Below the pieces are notes generated by a model. The model saw only the letters and a program-made list of their open reading frames with translations, searched no databases and was not told the DNA's origin. Of a stretch of DNA of 64,000 bases, positions 9,680 to 18,479 are shown in pieces (position 1 is the stretch's first letter; each line of letters begins with the position of its first letter). The stretch is from assembly GCA_040719455.1 (NCBI GenBank), contig JBFDTN010000001.1, positions 1,331,001-1,395,000 on the forward strand, in the 5' to 3' direction. Source of the stretch: Streptococcus pneumoniae. GTDB lineage: Bacteria; Bacillota; Bacilli; Lactobacillales; Streptococcaceae. The position numbers and the translations under genes are program-made.

Positions 9680-11959
9680 CTAATCTCCTAACGTTACAGT
9701 TAATTCTTTTATTTTTTTCATAGTCGCATTGACTTTGACACTTTGATCGACGACCCTCGTGCCTTTCCCTTTAAAGCTGACTTCAATCCCTAGCCATTCG
9801 CCAAAAATCTCGACATTTTTCTTGGTCCATCCATACATATCTGGCATTTCAGTAAAATCATTGGTTAAAATCAAGACCTGTTGATTGGCTTTAAGATTTT
9901 GCCCTGTCTCCACAGAGAGTTTTTTGATTTTCTTCCCAATCCCAAGAACGATTGGTTGCACCAAGTTGCGACGTAATTCTGCTGAGAAAGCTCCTGGTGA
10001 AATGTCTTGTTTGCCATCTTTTGTCGATGGCATTTTATAGGTCATCTCCTTGGTTGCTTGATCCAAAATCGGCGGTGTGCTTGTCAAATTCAAGCTATCC
10101 TTCATCGCCATCGCTTCTTCAAGAATTGGGTTAAACAAGACTGCCCACTCCACTGATTGGAAGAAATGCTCTGTTTGCTGCTCAGTCGCATAGAGGATAA
10201 ATTCTGGATCCTCTGCTGGCACCATGGCTACCAAGGAGTTGATGTAGTCTGTCGCTCCAGTCAAGTAACCCCCACCATTTTCAGCAGCAATCTGCGCCGT
10301 TCCTGATTTGACAGCTACATTGTACTCTCCTACACGGACAACAGGAACACCATTGGTCTTATCAAATACCGTTCCAAAATAAGGGTCGGTTCCGACATTG
10401 ATCATATATTTACGAGTTTCTTCTGCAGCTTTCTTAGAAACCGGATGTCCTACAATTTCAGACTCACTTTTTCTTACAGCTCCACTCTTGCTGTCTTGAA
10501 TAGCACTGATAAATTTTGGCTCAATCATCACACCGTTATTTGCCACCGCCGAAAAAGCACGGAGCATTTGCACCTGAGTGACTGAGATCCCTTGTCCAAA
10601 AGCACTCATGGCAATGCTGACCTGATTGTCCACAGGAAGCTGCCCAAAGCCTTCGTAGTCCATCCCAAAGCGAGTCGGCAGCCCAAAGCGAAACTTACTC
10701 AAATAATCAATCCATTTGTCATCTCCGATTTTTTGCTGCAAAATCGTCATCCCAACGTTACTAGAATGCGAAAAGCCTTGTGGGAAAGTAGCTGTCAGAG
10801 GCACTGAGATATTACCAGAGTTGACATCCCAGTCACGAATAACCGCATCTGCAATCTTAAGTTCCGAACGGTCATAGTATTCATCAGCTGAAAAGGTTCC
10901 ATTATCAATAGCTGACGCCATGGTCATGACCTTCATGGTCGAACCTGGCTCATACTGAGTCTGATAAAGAGCACTGCTTGAAGCTGTATTATTTAACTCT
11001 TCTAGCCCTTCTTTGGTATCAGGGTCAAAGGTCGGACGTTGTGTTGTTGCAAGAATCTCTCCTGTTTTTGCACTGACCAGTGTCGCACTGGCAAAGCGCC
11101 CCTTGACATTTTCTTGAAGCAAGTCCATACGGGTTTCAAGTAAAGTCTGTAAATCCGCAGACAGAGTCGTATAAACATCTTTTCCATCCTCTGTCTTGAC
11201 CGACACCTGATCAGAACCTGGAATGATATTACCAGCCCTATCTTTTTCATAGGTGACAACGCCATCTGTTCCTGCCAAGATACTATTCATAGCTGCCTCA
11301 ATGCCTGTCTGACCGACGAGAGTCTTACTGCCGTCTTCATTTTCCTGCAGCTGAGCAAGCCCTACTAATAAAGAGGCAAAATTCCCATTTTTATAGCTAC
11401 GATTTGGACTGGTTGTAAAGGCAACCCCTTTGATCTTTGCTTTTTCCAATTCTTCCTTAATCGCACTCATATTGCTAAAGGTGATGCCATTTCCCTTCGC
11501 ACCAAAGGAAACTTGCTGCAAGCCTTTTTGAGATAGCTGGCTTTTTACATAGTCTTTTTCCAAACCAAGGTAGTTATGAAAGACTTCTGCCACCTTGTCA
11601 AATTGCGACTCCTCAACATATAGGATCTCACCTGTTGCAGACTTATACTCTTTATTGATAATAGCATAGACATTATAAGACGTCGCATCTTCGGCAATCG
11701 GAAGACCATTTCGGTCGAAAATCGTTCCTCTCTTGGCGGGGATTTTAACCTCCACCTGATGGACTTTTTTAGCCCCTTCTGCCAAATTCACCCCGAACTT
11801 TTGATCCGTTCCAATGATAATGGCAAAGTTAATCAGAAAGACTAAAAAGAGAAAGATGGTCAACAGACTAAGACTCTTCCCCACTTGCCGCCTGTTTTCA
11901 GCAGGATTTTTTCGATTTTTTAAAGAATGTCTGAGAATTCTTTGCTTCCATTTATCCAT
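9680..11959 (-). CDS. pbpX: Penicillin-binding protein 2X (septal transpeptidase)
   Basis: The 759-residue class B PBP has a membrane anchor at about 30-50, a dimerisation domain, then the transpeptidase with STMK (Ser340), SSN (399-401) and KSG (551-553), and two C-terminal PASTA modules (about 640-759). It cross-links septal peptidoglycan with FtsW and is a main beta-lactam target. The Thr after the active-site Ser, often changed in resistant pneumococci, is present here; other changes cannot be judged without a reference. It is two bases downstream of ftsL. Confidence 0.97.
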   Translation of the reverse strand: MDKWKQRILRHSLKNRKNPAENRRQVGKSLSLLTIFLFLVFLINFAIIIGTDQKFGVNLAEGAKKVHQVEVKIPAKRGTIFDRNGLPIAEDATSYNVYAIINKEYKSATGEILYVEESQFDKVAEVFHNYLGLEKDYVKSQLSQKGLQQVSFGAKGNGITFSNMSAIKEELEKAKIKGVAFTTSPNRSYKNGNFASLLVGLAQLQENEDGSKTLVGQTGIEAAMNSILAGTDGVVTYEKDRAGNIIPGSDQVSVKTEDGKDVYTTLSADLQTLLETRMDLLQENVKGRFASATLVSAKTGEILATTQRPTFDPDTKEGLEELNNTASSSALYQTQYEPGSTMKVMTMASAIDNGTFSADEYYDRSELKIADAVIRDWDVNSGNISVPLTATFPQGFSHSSNVGMTILQQKIGDDKWIDYLSKFRFGLPTRFGMDYEGFGQLPVDNQVSIAMSAFGQGISVTQVQMLRAFSAVANNGVMIEPKFISAIQDSKSGAVRKSESEIVGHPVSKKAAEETRKYMINVGTDPYFGTVFDKTNGVPVVRVGEYNVAVKSGTAQIAAENGGGYLTGATDYINSLVAMVPAEDPEFILYATEQQTEHFFQSVEWAVLFNPILEEAMAMKDSLNLTSTPPILDQATKEMTYKMPSTKDGKQDISPGAFSAELRRNLVQPIVLGIGKKIKKLSVETGQNLKANQQVLILTNDFTEMPDMYGWTKKNVEIFGEWLGIEVSFKGKGTRVVDQSVKVNATMKKIKELTVTLGD

Positions 11960-11961
11960 AC

Positions 11962-12273
11962 TTATTCCACCGTTTTAATATGTGCATTGGTTCGTGACAT
12001 TTCTTTTGAATCTGCCAATTTTGACAAGCGCTCCATCCGGCTCAATTCATTGACTTCTTGCTTGGCATCATCTAGCTCTGTCTGCTTGACATTGATTTCT
12101 GCATTGACCTCAGTCAAATCACGTTGCACTTGCAACAATCTTGTCTGCATAAAAACAATCGAAACGGCCACAACAAGGGCTGTTAGGATAATGGATCCGT
12201 AGAAAAATTTCTCTGTCCTAGAAAATTGCTGGATTCGTGCTTGAAAGGCACGACTATTTCTTCTATCTGACAT
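11962..12273 (-). CDS. ftsL: Cell division protein FtsL
   Basis: The start is placed at 12273 ([16 protein letters not shown] upstream) rather than at 12327, which would extend deep into rsmH. The product is about 103 residues: a basic cytoplasmic tail, one membrane helix ([18 protein letters not shown]) and an extracellular leucine-zipper-like coiled coil. It works with DivIC/FtsB and DivIB/FtsQ in the divisome that activates FtsW and PBP2X. It follows the rsmH stop by 7 bp. Confidence 0.9.
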   Translation of the reverse strand: MSDRRNSRAFQARIQQFSRTEKFFYGSIILTALVVAVSIVFMQTRLLQVQRDLTEVNAEINVKQTELDDAKQEVNELSRMERLSKLADSKEMSRTNAHIKTVE

Positions 12274-12280
12274 ATCTCTC

Positions 12281-13231
12281 TCATTTCTGTATTTTTTTCG
12301 CCACGCGCAATTTCGCCGAATGAGCACGGTTATTGGCTGCTAGCTCGGCTTCACTTGGCAAAATCGGCTTTCTATTGACCAATTCTAGCTTGGGTTTCAA
12401 ATCATCAGGAATAAAAGGAAGCCCTTTTGGCACATCGACCGTTGACGCCTCTTTAAATAGCTGCTTGGTCAAGCGATCTTCCAAGGAATGAAAGGTAATA
12501 ACCGAAATCCGCCCATCTAAGGCAAGCAAGTCAATGGCTTGTTGGATAGAGTCGTCTGCTGCACCCAGCTCGTCATTGACCTCAATACGAATCGCTTGGA
12601 AAATCTGCTTGGCTGGATGTCCCTTTTTCTTTAATTCCTTAGCTGGCTTAGCTGATTTAATCACTTCTGCTAGCTCAGTCGTCGTTTCAATCGGCTTTTC
12701 ACTTCGAACTTGCTCGATTTTTCGTGCAATTTGCTTGGAGAATTTATCCTCGCCATACTTAAAGAAAATCCGCACCAAATCATGGTAATCATAGCGATTC
12801 ACAACCTCATAAGCCGTTAGTGACGCCGTTTGATCCATCCGCATATCAAGGGGGGCATCTTTTTTATACGAAAATCCGCGTTCTCGCTCATCTAGCTGAG
12901 GACTCGAGACTCCTAAATCATAGCAAATCCCATCAATCTCTTCTACACCTTGCTCCTGCAAGCGTGCTTTTAGATGACGGAAATTATCCTTAATAAAGGT
13001 AACCATGCCTTTTTCAATATAGGGTGCCAAGCGTTTTTGGGCATTCAAAATAGCCGTCTCGTCCTGGTCAAAGGCATAGAGATGACCTTTTTCACTTAAT
13101 TGGCTCAATAAATACTCGCTATGACCCGCCCCGCCCAAAGTCGCATCCACATAGATACCGTCAGGCTTAACCGCTAGCTGGTCAATCGTTTCATGAAGAA
13201 GAACAGTTACATGGTGAAATTCATTTATCAT
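12281..13231 (-). CDS. rsmH: 16S rRNA (cytosine1402-N4)-methyltransferase
   Basis: The start at 13231 ([15 protein letters not shown]) gives 316 residues, the normal length for streptococcal RsmH/MraW. A longer frame to 13309 is open but poorly conserved in character. The SAM-binding motif [15 protein letters not shown] is near the N-terminus, and the C-terminal [12 protein letters not shown] block is also typical. It methylates C1402 in the ribosomal P site. The spacing to AAGGA upstream of this ATG is unusually short. An extended -10 TGGTATAAT on this strand at 13241-13249 lies so close that, if used, the transcript would have almost no leader. Confidence 0.93.
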   Translation of the reverse strand: MINEFHHVTVLLHETIDQLAVKPDGIYVDATLGGAGHSEYLLSQLSEKGHLYAFDQDETAILNAQKRLAPYIEKGMVTFIKDNFRHLKARLQEQGVEEIDGICYDLGVSSPQLDERERGFSYKKDAPLDMRMDQTASLTAYEVVNRYDYHDLVRIFFKYGEDKFSKQIARKIEQVRSEKPIETTTELAEVIKSAKPAKELKKKGHPAKQIFQAIRIEVNDELGAADDSIQQAIDLLALDGRISVITFHSLEDRLTKQLFKEASTVDVPKGLPFIPDDLKPKLELVNRKPILPSEAELAANNRAHSAKLRVAKKIQK

Positions 13232-13304
13232 ATCCTTACCATTATACCACATTCTTCTGCTATTCTCCCTTAAAAAGAAAATTGAAGTTTTTTTATACTT
13301 TTTT

Positions 13305-13374
13305 GTCAATTATGATTGACATTTTTAAATATAGGAGTTATAATGAAAACGAAAACAAGTCAAGTATAATTGAC
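13305..13374 (+). promoter_or_regulatory. Consensus promoter with two GTCAA-N6-TTGAC operators for the XRE operon
   Basis: TTGACA (13316-13321), a 17-bp spacer and TATAAT (13339-13344) form a perfect housekeeping promoter. Two 16-bp palindromes flank it: GTCAATTATGATTGAC (13305-13320) over the -35 and GTCAAGTATAATTGAC (13359-13374) after the predicted start of transcription. Their centres are 54 bp apart, about five helical turns, which fits looping or paired binding by a dimeric repressor. The adjacent XRE protein is the natural candidate; that link is an inference. Confidence 0.7.
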
Positions 13375-13382
13375 ATATTTTT

Positions 13383-13483
13383 TAGTTGTTTAGTTTTCAT
13401 TTATTACGAGGCGACAAGTCGCAGGTAGAATTTAGGTTAGGCAAGACAAGTGAACGACGTAATAACTGAAAATGAAATGACTA
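13383..13483. repeat. 101-bp RUP-like miniature element, copy 1 (leader of XRE gene)
   Basis: It begins TAGTTGTTTAGTTTT and ends AAATGACTA, with imperfect terminal inverted repeats. A TA follows the right tip; the left flank is TT, so the target duplication is degraded here. It is homologous to the copies at 39656, 49553, 51103 and 59291 and lies between the XRE promoter and its start codon. Confidence 0.85.
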
Positions 13484-13503
13484 TATATAGAATGGAGGTC
13501 AAG

Positions 13504-13692
13504 ATGAATCGCGTCACCTTCTATCGTAAGGAACAAAAACTCTCCCAGCTGGAGCTGGCAAAAGCCATTGGTGTCTCCAGACAGACCATTAACATGATTG
13601 AAAACGACAAGTACAACCCTACTTTGGAACTCTGTATCAATCTCGCTCACGCTCTCAAAACAGACCTAAACAGCCTTTTTTGGGAAGACTAG
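13504..13692 (+). CDS. Small XRE-family (Cro/CI-like) transcriptional regulator
   Basis: The start is at 13504 because GGAGG lies at 13494-13498; an upstream in-frame ATG at 13450 falls inside the miniature element. The product is 62 residues and consists almost only of a helix-turn-helix domain (LSQLELAKAIGVSRQTINMIE) with the usual LNSLFWED end. Such short regulators typically repress their own operon, which includes the membrane proteins downstream. Both palindromes at 13305-13374 are candidate operators. Confidence 0.9.
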   Translation: MNRVTFYRKEQKLSQLELAKAIGVSRQTINMIENDKYNPTLELCINLAHALKTDLNSLFWED

Positions 13693-13704
13693 AAAGGAAA
13701 TCCT

Positions 13705-14103
13705 ATGGACAAGCACGAAAACTCTATCTCACTAGATCTAAAAACTCTTATTTTCTTTACCTTTAGTCAGATCATTTTAGCGACCATCATCATTGACGGC
13801 TATCTTCATGGGAAATCCTATCATCTTATTCTCCTGTATCTGTTCCTATTTGCCTTACATACGAATAAAATAGCCATTATCAAAAAGCAACCTGAAAAAC
13901 TCGTCATCTATAATCTCCATCAAATCGTCGCAGAATTTGCCCTTCTCATCATTCTAGCAGTCGGTGTCGCAGTAGGTACGGTGAAACCTCTCCTTATCAT
14001 CGCTCCCATCCTACTTGGTCTTCACATCATTTTCCTAAGCTATACAATCTTTAAAACCTTCAAGCAAACTAGAAAGGATAACAATCATGAAAACAAATAC
14101 TAA
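13705..14103 (+). CDS. Hypothetical membrane protein of the XRE operon
   Basis: The 132-residue product has about four hydrophobic helices (LIFFTFSQIILATIII, HLILLYLFLFAL, FALLIILAVGVAVG, PLLIIAPILLGLHII) and a charged C-terminus. The RBS GAAAGGAAA is upstream. It starts 12 bp after the XRE stop and overlaps the next gene by 17 bp, indicating translational coupling. I do not recognise a named family. Confidence 0.75.
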   Translation: MDKHENSISLDLKTLIFFTFSQIILATIIIDGYLHGKSYHLILLYLFLFALHTNKIAIIKKQPEKLVIYNLHQIVAEFALLIILAVGVAVGTVKPLLIIAPILLGLHIIFLSYTIFKTFKQTRKDNNHENKY

Positions 14104-14272
14104 ATACATTCTCTCACTCTCCTCCGCCCTTCTTATTTTATTAGTCATCCGCCTAGCCTTTGCCAACTGGCAATTAGAACAGCTCCTCAACTGGAAAGTC
14201 ATCGTCCAACTCCTTATTACACTCCTCTTTTTAGTCCCTGTTTTTTATATGAAATCTAATAAAGAAAAATAA
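14087..14272 (+). CDS. Small two-helix membrane protein
   Basis: 61 residues with two hydrophobic segments (YILSLSSALLILLVIRLAFA and VIVQLLITLLFLVPVFYM) and charged ends. It overlaps the preceding gene by 17 bp in another frame; an AGAAAGGA RBS lies inside that gene. Its function is unknown. Pairing with the upstream four-helix protein suggests that the two act together, possibly as a membrane complex whose expression the XRE protein controls. Confidence 0.65.
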   Translation: MKTNTKYILSLSSALLILLVIRLAFANWQLEQLLNWKVIVQLLITLLFLVPVFYMKSNKEK

Positions 14273-14291
14273 GCTATACAGGAGAAGATTT

Positions 14292-14807
14292 ATGAAAAAA
14301 GAAAATCTACACCTACGCTTTATCCGCTTCTTCTACAATATCACTGGAGAGTTAGATGAGTACACCATCCAAGAAATCAACTATTTTGGAAACAATATGT
14401 ATATGCTCATTTGTGCAACTATCTAACTATCCATTATCATCTCTTTCTTGGGATTTGAAGACCTGTCTGAACTCGTCTCAATCCTAGGTTTTATCATTGC
14501 ACTTACCAAACAAGAGCGACTTATTCGACGTCTAAGACTCCACAAACTTGAAATTACTCCTTCCGAGCTACCATTAGCACGCAAAAAGATGTTCAAGCGT
14601 ACCCTTTTAGAAACAGCATGGATTGTCCTTGTGTCAATTATCACCTGTCTCCTACTTTGGAATCTGAATATTCCACAAGAGAGTGGTACAGGCTTTGAGA
14701 CATTCTGGTACATGGCAGCACCTAGCAGTTCTATCCTCATCACGAGCATTGCTTTTGTCTGTCTATTTATGAAGAATCGTCGCAGAATTGTTATTGTCGA
14801 AGATTAG
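14292..14807 (+). pseudogene. DUF3278-like membrane protein, broken by an in-frame stop
   Basis: A frame beginning at ATG 14292 (after GGAGAAGATTT) reads MKKENLHLRFIRFFYNITGE and continues to 14807, but has a TAA at 14424-14426. The frame is unchanged on both sides, so a single nonsense change explains it. The N-terminal part (FYNITGELDEYTIQEI) aligns with the downstream paralogue (FYGITGPLDEYKRREL), and the total length (171 codons plus stop) is close to its 175. The distal part could be re-initiated at 14448 but would lack the first helix. The nonsense codon should be confirmed against raw reads. Confidence 0.8.
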
Positions 14808-14816
14808 GAGAATCCC

Positions 14817-15344
14817 ATGAACAAAGAAACCTTTATCGAAAAACTAATGAAACGCTTTTATGGCATTACAGGTCCCTTGGATGAATACAAGCGCAGAGAG
14901 CTTGATAGAATTGGCAATCTTTGCTTTATCTATCTCTTTTGGGTACTCTTGATTGGCAATCTCTGTGCCATATTGCTAGCCGACACGTACCCTGAAACCG
15001 TAGCCTTTGCCTATCCTGCTATTCTCACATTCTGCATCTTTCTTGCACTTAGCTATATCATCTACCGCACGCACAAACTTCACTTGATGGATATTGACGA
15101 GGAAGAATTAACGAAACAAGAACAGAAAAAAATGCGTTTTGCAGGACTAAAACAAGGCCTATTCTTTGGAATTTTCACATGGATATTTCACGGAACTTTC
15201 AACTTTATTGACAATAGGCCACTCATCGAAAGTTTCTTATCACCAAAATCAATCGTTATCCTTATCTTGAATACTCTATTCATGGGAATTTTCACTCATT
15301 TCTACCTCAAATGGCGGAAAAAATCTGCTCATAAAAACGATTAA
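14817..15344 (+). CDS. DUF3278-like membrane protein
   Basis: 175 residues: a conserved cytoplasmic start (FYGITGPLDEYKRRELDRIGN), then four membrane helices in two pairs separated by a charged stretch (MDIDEEELTKQEQKKM). It resembles the small DUF3278 proteins found beside XRE regulators in streptococci; their role is not established. It is the intact paralogue of the broken gene just upstream, with GGAG 5 bp before the ATG. Confidence 0.75.
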   Translation: MNKETFIEKLMKRFYGITGPLDEYKRRELDRIGNLCFIYLFWVLLIGNLCAILLADTYPETVAFAYPAILTFCIFLALSYIIYRTHKLHLMDIDEEELTKQEQKKMRFAGLKQGLFFGIFTWIFHGTFNFIDNRPLIESFLSPKSIVILILNTLFMGIFTHFYLKWRKKSAHKND

Positions 15345-15358
15345 AAAAGGAGCATTCC

Positions 15359-15772
15359 ATGATTACAATCCAACCCTATCTCCATTACCAAGAAAAAGAA
15401 ATCCTGCCACTCTATCAAGCAGTCGGATGGAGCAACTACACAAAGGATCCATCTATGCTACAAAGAGCCTATGTGCACTCACTCTGTACGCTTGGAGCTT
15501 ATCACAAAGATCAGCTCGTCGGCATTATTCGAGTGGTAGGAGATGAGGCATCTATTCTCTATATCCAAGACCTCATTGTGCTGCCTTTTTATCAACGAAA
15601 GGGCATTGGAACAAAGCTCTTGAAGGACATTCTAAAACGCTACCCTAAGATCTATCAAATTGTCCTCTTGACAGACCAAACGGAAAAGACAAAACAATTC
15701 TACCAATCTTTAGGATTTAGCCCTGTTGACCAGCTAGAATGTCGTAGTTTCATCTATACAGGTACTCACTAG
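15359..15772 (+). CDS. GNAT-family N-acetyltransferase
   Basis: 137 residues with the GNAT fold: the acetyl-CoA-binding motif A is VLPFYQRKGIGTKLLKD (Q/R-x-x-G-x-G/A pattern), followed by the usual QFYQSLGF segment. The RBS AAAAGGAG is 7 bp upstream. It is the last gene of the XRE operon, 14 bp after the DUF3278 gene. The substrate is unknown; GNAT proteins in such operons may modify a small molecule or a protein. Confidence 0.85.
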   Translation: MITIQPYLHYQEKEILPLYQAVGWSNYTKDPSMLQRAYVHSLCTLGAYHKDQLVGIIRVVGDEASILYIQDLIVLPFYQRKGIGTKLLKDILKRYPKIYQIVLLTDQTEKTKQFYQSLGFSPVDQLECRSFIYTGTH

Positions 15773-15829
15773 GAATCTTACAGCCTATAAGCATCCAAGA
15801 GCAAGACCAGGACAAACGTCTCCGATTTT

Positions 15830-16060
15830 GTTTTGTAGATTTAACAGTTTGACGCCGTCTTGTCTGGTTTGTAGAACATTGACACATCAATATTCTATTA
15901 GAAGAGGCTAGTGAATTGCTTTTCGCTAGAGCTATTTCCAACCTTTCATAATTCTCCATTATGAGAGCATTAACTTACGGGGTGTGAACAGTCCACTGGA
16001 TGTTCATACCTAAGCTCGGAAACTAGAAAGCGAAGACGACAAAATCGATTTCCCTCACTC
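15830..16060 (-). repeat. Composite intergenic repeat, copy K (reverse orientation)
   Basis: The ~149-bp core (15830-15978) is homologous, in reverse, to 32349-32497 and 42040-42188. Beyond it, 15979-16060 holds a degenerate CCACTGG hairpin and the TTCGCTTTC/GAGCT module also seen near 32240-32340. This fills most of the 380-bp gap between the GNAT gene and the transporter; no gene is seen in it. Confidence 0.8.
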
Positions 16061-16094
16061 CAACTCTTTTTTTCTATGTAAATGGTTCCATTCA

Positions 16095-16123
16095 TTGAAA
16101 AGCTTCCTATTTTAGGGTAAAAT
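16095..16123 (+). promoter_or_regulatory. Promoter of the amino-acid ABC transporter operon
   Basis: TTGAAA (16095-16100), a 17-bp spacer and TAAAAT (16118-16123), 30 bp before the start codon at 16153. Confidence 0.65.
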
Positions 16124-16152
16124 AGAATGAATACTATATATAGGAGATAACT

Positions 16153-17718
16153 ATGAAGAAATTATTCTTATCTGTGTTGGCATTTCTCATGTTTACGCTG
16201 GGATTTGCCGACCTTGCCCATGCGGATGAGTATCTTCGGATTGGGATGGAGGCAGCCTACGCTCCCTTCAACTGGACGCAAGATGATGATTCCAATGGTG
16301 CTGTCAAAATTGAAGGGACCAATCAGTACGCCAACGGTTACGATGTCCAAATCGCGAAGCAAATCGCTAAGGAATTGGGCAAAGAACCCTTGGTTGTAAA
16401 AACCTCTTGGAACGGCTTGATTCCCGCTCTGACCTCTGGCAAACTCGATATGATTATCGCAGGGATGAGTCCAACAGCAGAGCGTAAAAAGGAAATTGCC
16501 TTTTCAAATAGCTACTACACCAGTGAACCTGTTGTCCTTGTCAGAAAAGACGGCGCCTTTGCCAACGCCAATACCTTGGAAGATTTTGATGGAGCAAAAA
16601 TCACCTCTCAACAAGGGGTCTATCTCTACAACCTCATTTCTCAACTGAAAGGGGCAAAACAAGAGACAGCTATGGGAGATTTTGCTCAAATGCGCCAAGC
16701 TCTTGAGTCAGGTGTCATTGATGGCTATATCTCAGAACGCCCAGAAGCCCTAACTGCTGAAGCTGCCAACTCTGCCTTTAAAATGATTCAATTCAAAAAA
16801 GGCTTCGAAGCTGGTGAGGAAGATGCTTCAATTGCCGTTGGTATGCGAAAGGATGACAGCCGCATCGCGCAGGTCAATACTGCGATTTCTCGTATCACAC
16901 CAGAAGATCAAGTCACACTCATGGACAAGATGATTAAAAATCAGCCCGTTGACACCGAGGACGAAGAAGCAAAACCATCATTTCTTGCCCAAGTCGCAAA
17001 AATCCTCCAAGAGAACTGGCCTCAATTCTTGCGCGGAACAGGTATCACCCTACTCATTTCCATCACAGGAACTATCGTGGGCTTAATCATCGGACTTTTG
17101 ATCGGTGTCTATCGCACAGCCCCAATCTCAAGCAACAAAACGCTTGCGTTCTTACAAAAAGCCTTTGGCTGGTTCCTCAATGTCTATATCGAAATCTTCC
17201 GTGGCACACCGATGATCGTTCAATCTATGGTTATCTATTACGGTTCTGCCCAAGCTTTCGGTATTTCCATTGACCGCACGATTGCTGCGATTTTCATCGT
17301 ATCGATCAATACCGGAGCATATATGAGTGAGATTGTTCGCGGAGGTATCTTTGCCGTTGATAAAGGTCAATTTGAAGCCGCAACCGCTCTTGGCATGACC
17401 CATAACCAAACCATGCGCAAGGTCGTCTTGCCACAGGTTATCCGCAATATTCTTCCAGCAACAGGAAATGAATTTGTCATCAATATCAAAGACACATCTG
17501 TATTGAACGTGATTTCAGTGGTGGAGCTCTACTTCTCAGGAAATACCATCGCTACTCAAACCTACCAATACTTCCAAACCTTTACCATCATCGCCGTGAT
17601 TTACTTTATCTTAACCTTTACTATCACGCGCATCCTCCGCTATGTGGAGCGTCGCTTTGATACCGACAGCTACACAACAGGAGCTAATCAAATGCAAACA
17701 GGGGAGATGAAACTATGA
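16153..17718 (+). CDS. Amino-acid ABC transporter, fused substrate-binding protein and permease
   Basis: 521 residues. A signal peptide (1-24) precedes a polar amino-acid-binding domain (about 25-270; [28 protein letters not shown] and [20 protein letters not shown] are typical of Gln/Arg/His binders). A HisM/GlnP-type permease with about five helices follows (about 295-505), including the EAA loop [22 protein letters not shown]. Fusion of receptor and permease is common in streptococcal GlnP-type importers. It overlaps the ATPase gene by four bases (ATGA). The exact substrate cannot be assigned. Confidence 0.92.
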   Translation: MKKLFLSVLAFLMFTLGFADLAHADEYLRIGMEAAYAPFNWTQDDDSNGAVKIEGTNQYANGYDVQIAKQIAKELGKEPLVVKTSWNGLIPALTSGKLDMIIAGMSPTAERKKEIAFSNSYYTSEPVVLVRKDGAFANANTLEDFDGAKITSQQGVYLYNLISQLKGAKQETAMGDFAQMRQALESGVIDGYISERPEALTAEAANSAFKMIQFKKGFEAGEEDASIAVGMRKDDSRIAQVNTAISRITPEDQVTLMDKMIKNQPVDTEDEEAKPSFLAQVAKILQENWPQFLRGTGITLLISITGTIVGLIIGLLIGVYRTAPISSNKTLAFLQKAFGWFLNVYIEIFRGTPMIVQSMVIYYGSAQAFGISIDRTIAAIFIVSINTGAYMSEIVRGGIFAVDKGQFEAATALGMTHNQTMRKVVLPQVIRNILPATGNEFVINIKDTSVLNVISVVELYFSGNTIATQTYQYFQTFTIIAVIYFILTFTITRILRYVERRFDTDSYTTGANQMQTGEMKL

Positions 17719-18455
17719 GTCAAACCATTTTAGAAATCAAACACCTCAAAAAATCCTACGGACAAAACGAAGTCCTCAAGGACATCTCTCTAACCGTCCA
17801 CCAAGGTGAGGTCATCTCGATCATCGGAAGCTCAGGAAGCGGAAAATCCACCTTCCTACGCTCGATTAACCTCTTAGAGGTGCCAACAGCTGGAGAAATC
17901 CTCTACCATGGCGACAATGTTCTTGAAAAAGACTACGACCTCACTCGTTATCGTGAAAAGCTGGGCATGGTCTTTCAATCTTTCAATCTTTTTGAAAATC
18001 TCAATGTCTTGGAAAACACCATCGTAGCACAAACCACAGTCCTTAAACGTGAACGAGCAGAAGCTGAAAAAATCGCCAAAGAAAACCTAAACAAGGTCGG
18101 CATGGGCGAGCAATATTGGTCAGCTAAGCCAAAACAACTCTCTGGTGGACAAAAACAGCGTGTCGCTATCGCTCGTGCGCTCTCCATGAATCCAGACGCC
18201 ATCCTCTTTGATGAACCAACATCAGCCCTTGACCCTGAAATGGTCGGAGAAGTTCTGAAAATCATGAAAGAGCTAGCTCAGGAAGGACTCACTATGATTG
18301 TGGTGACCCACGAAATGGAATTCGCCCGCGACGTCTCTAGCCGTGTCATCTTCATGGATAAAGGCATTATCGCAGAAGAAGGGAAACCTGAGCAAATCTT
18401 TACCAATCCAAAAGAAGAGCGCACCAAGGAATTCCTTCAACGTTACCTACGCTAA
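17715..18455 (+). CDS. Amino-acid ABC transporter ATP-binding protein
   Basis: 246 residues with complete ABC signatures: Walker [11 protein letters not shown]-loop VFQSFNLF, signature [15 protein letters not shown], Walker [12 protein letters not shown] and the switch VVTHEM. The GlnQ/HisP type and the four-base overlap with the receptor-permease gene show that the two form one importer. Its terminator (18458-18467 with 20102-20111) is now split by an IS1182 element. Confidence 0.95.
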   Translation: MSQTILEIKHLKKSYGQNEVLKDISLTVHQGEVISIIGSSGSGKSTFLRSINLLEVPTAGEILYHGDNVLEKDYDLTRYREKLGMVFQSFNLFENLNVLENTIVAQTTVLKRERAEAEKIAKENLNKVGMGEQYWSAKPKQLSGGQKQRVAIARALSMNPDAILFDEPTSALDPEMVGEVLKIMKELAQEGLTMIVVTHEMEFARDVSSRVIFMDKGIIAEEGKPEQIFTNPKEERTKEFLQRYLR

Positions 18456-18479
18456 TCAAAACAGGAGTCGGTTTTATCC

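Noticed and set aside
13231..13309. Longer N-terminus for RsmH
   Set aside because: It would add 26 residues not expected in the family; the 316-residue form from 13231 fits.
13343..13369. A tiny eight-codon leader ORF (ATG AAA ACG ... TAA) before the XRE gene
   Set aside because: Its ATG overlaps the -10 hexamer of the promoter, so it would not be transcribed from that promoter.
14448..14807. A separate 119-residue membrane protein gene starting at 14448
   Set aside because: It is in the same frame as the ATG at 14292 and only a TAA at 14424 separates them. The combined length and start match the downstream DUF3278 paralogue, so it is the distal half of a broken gene.
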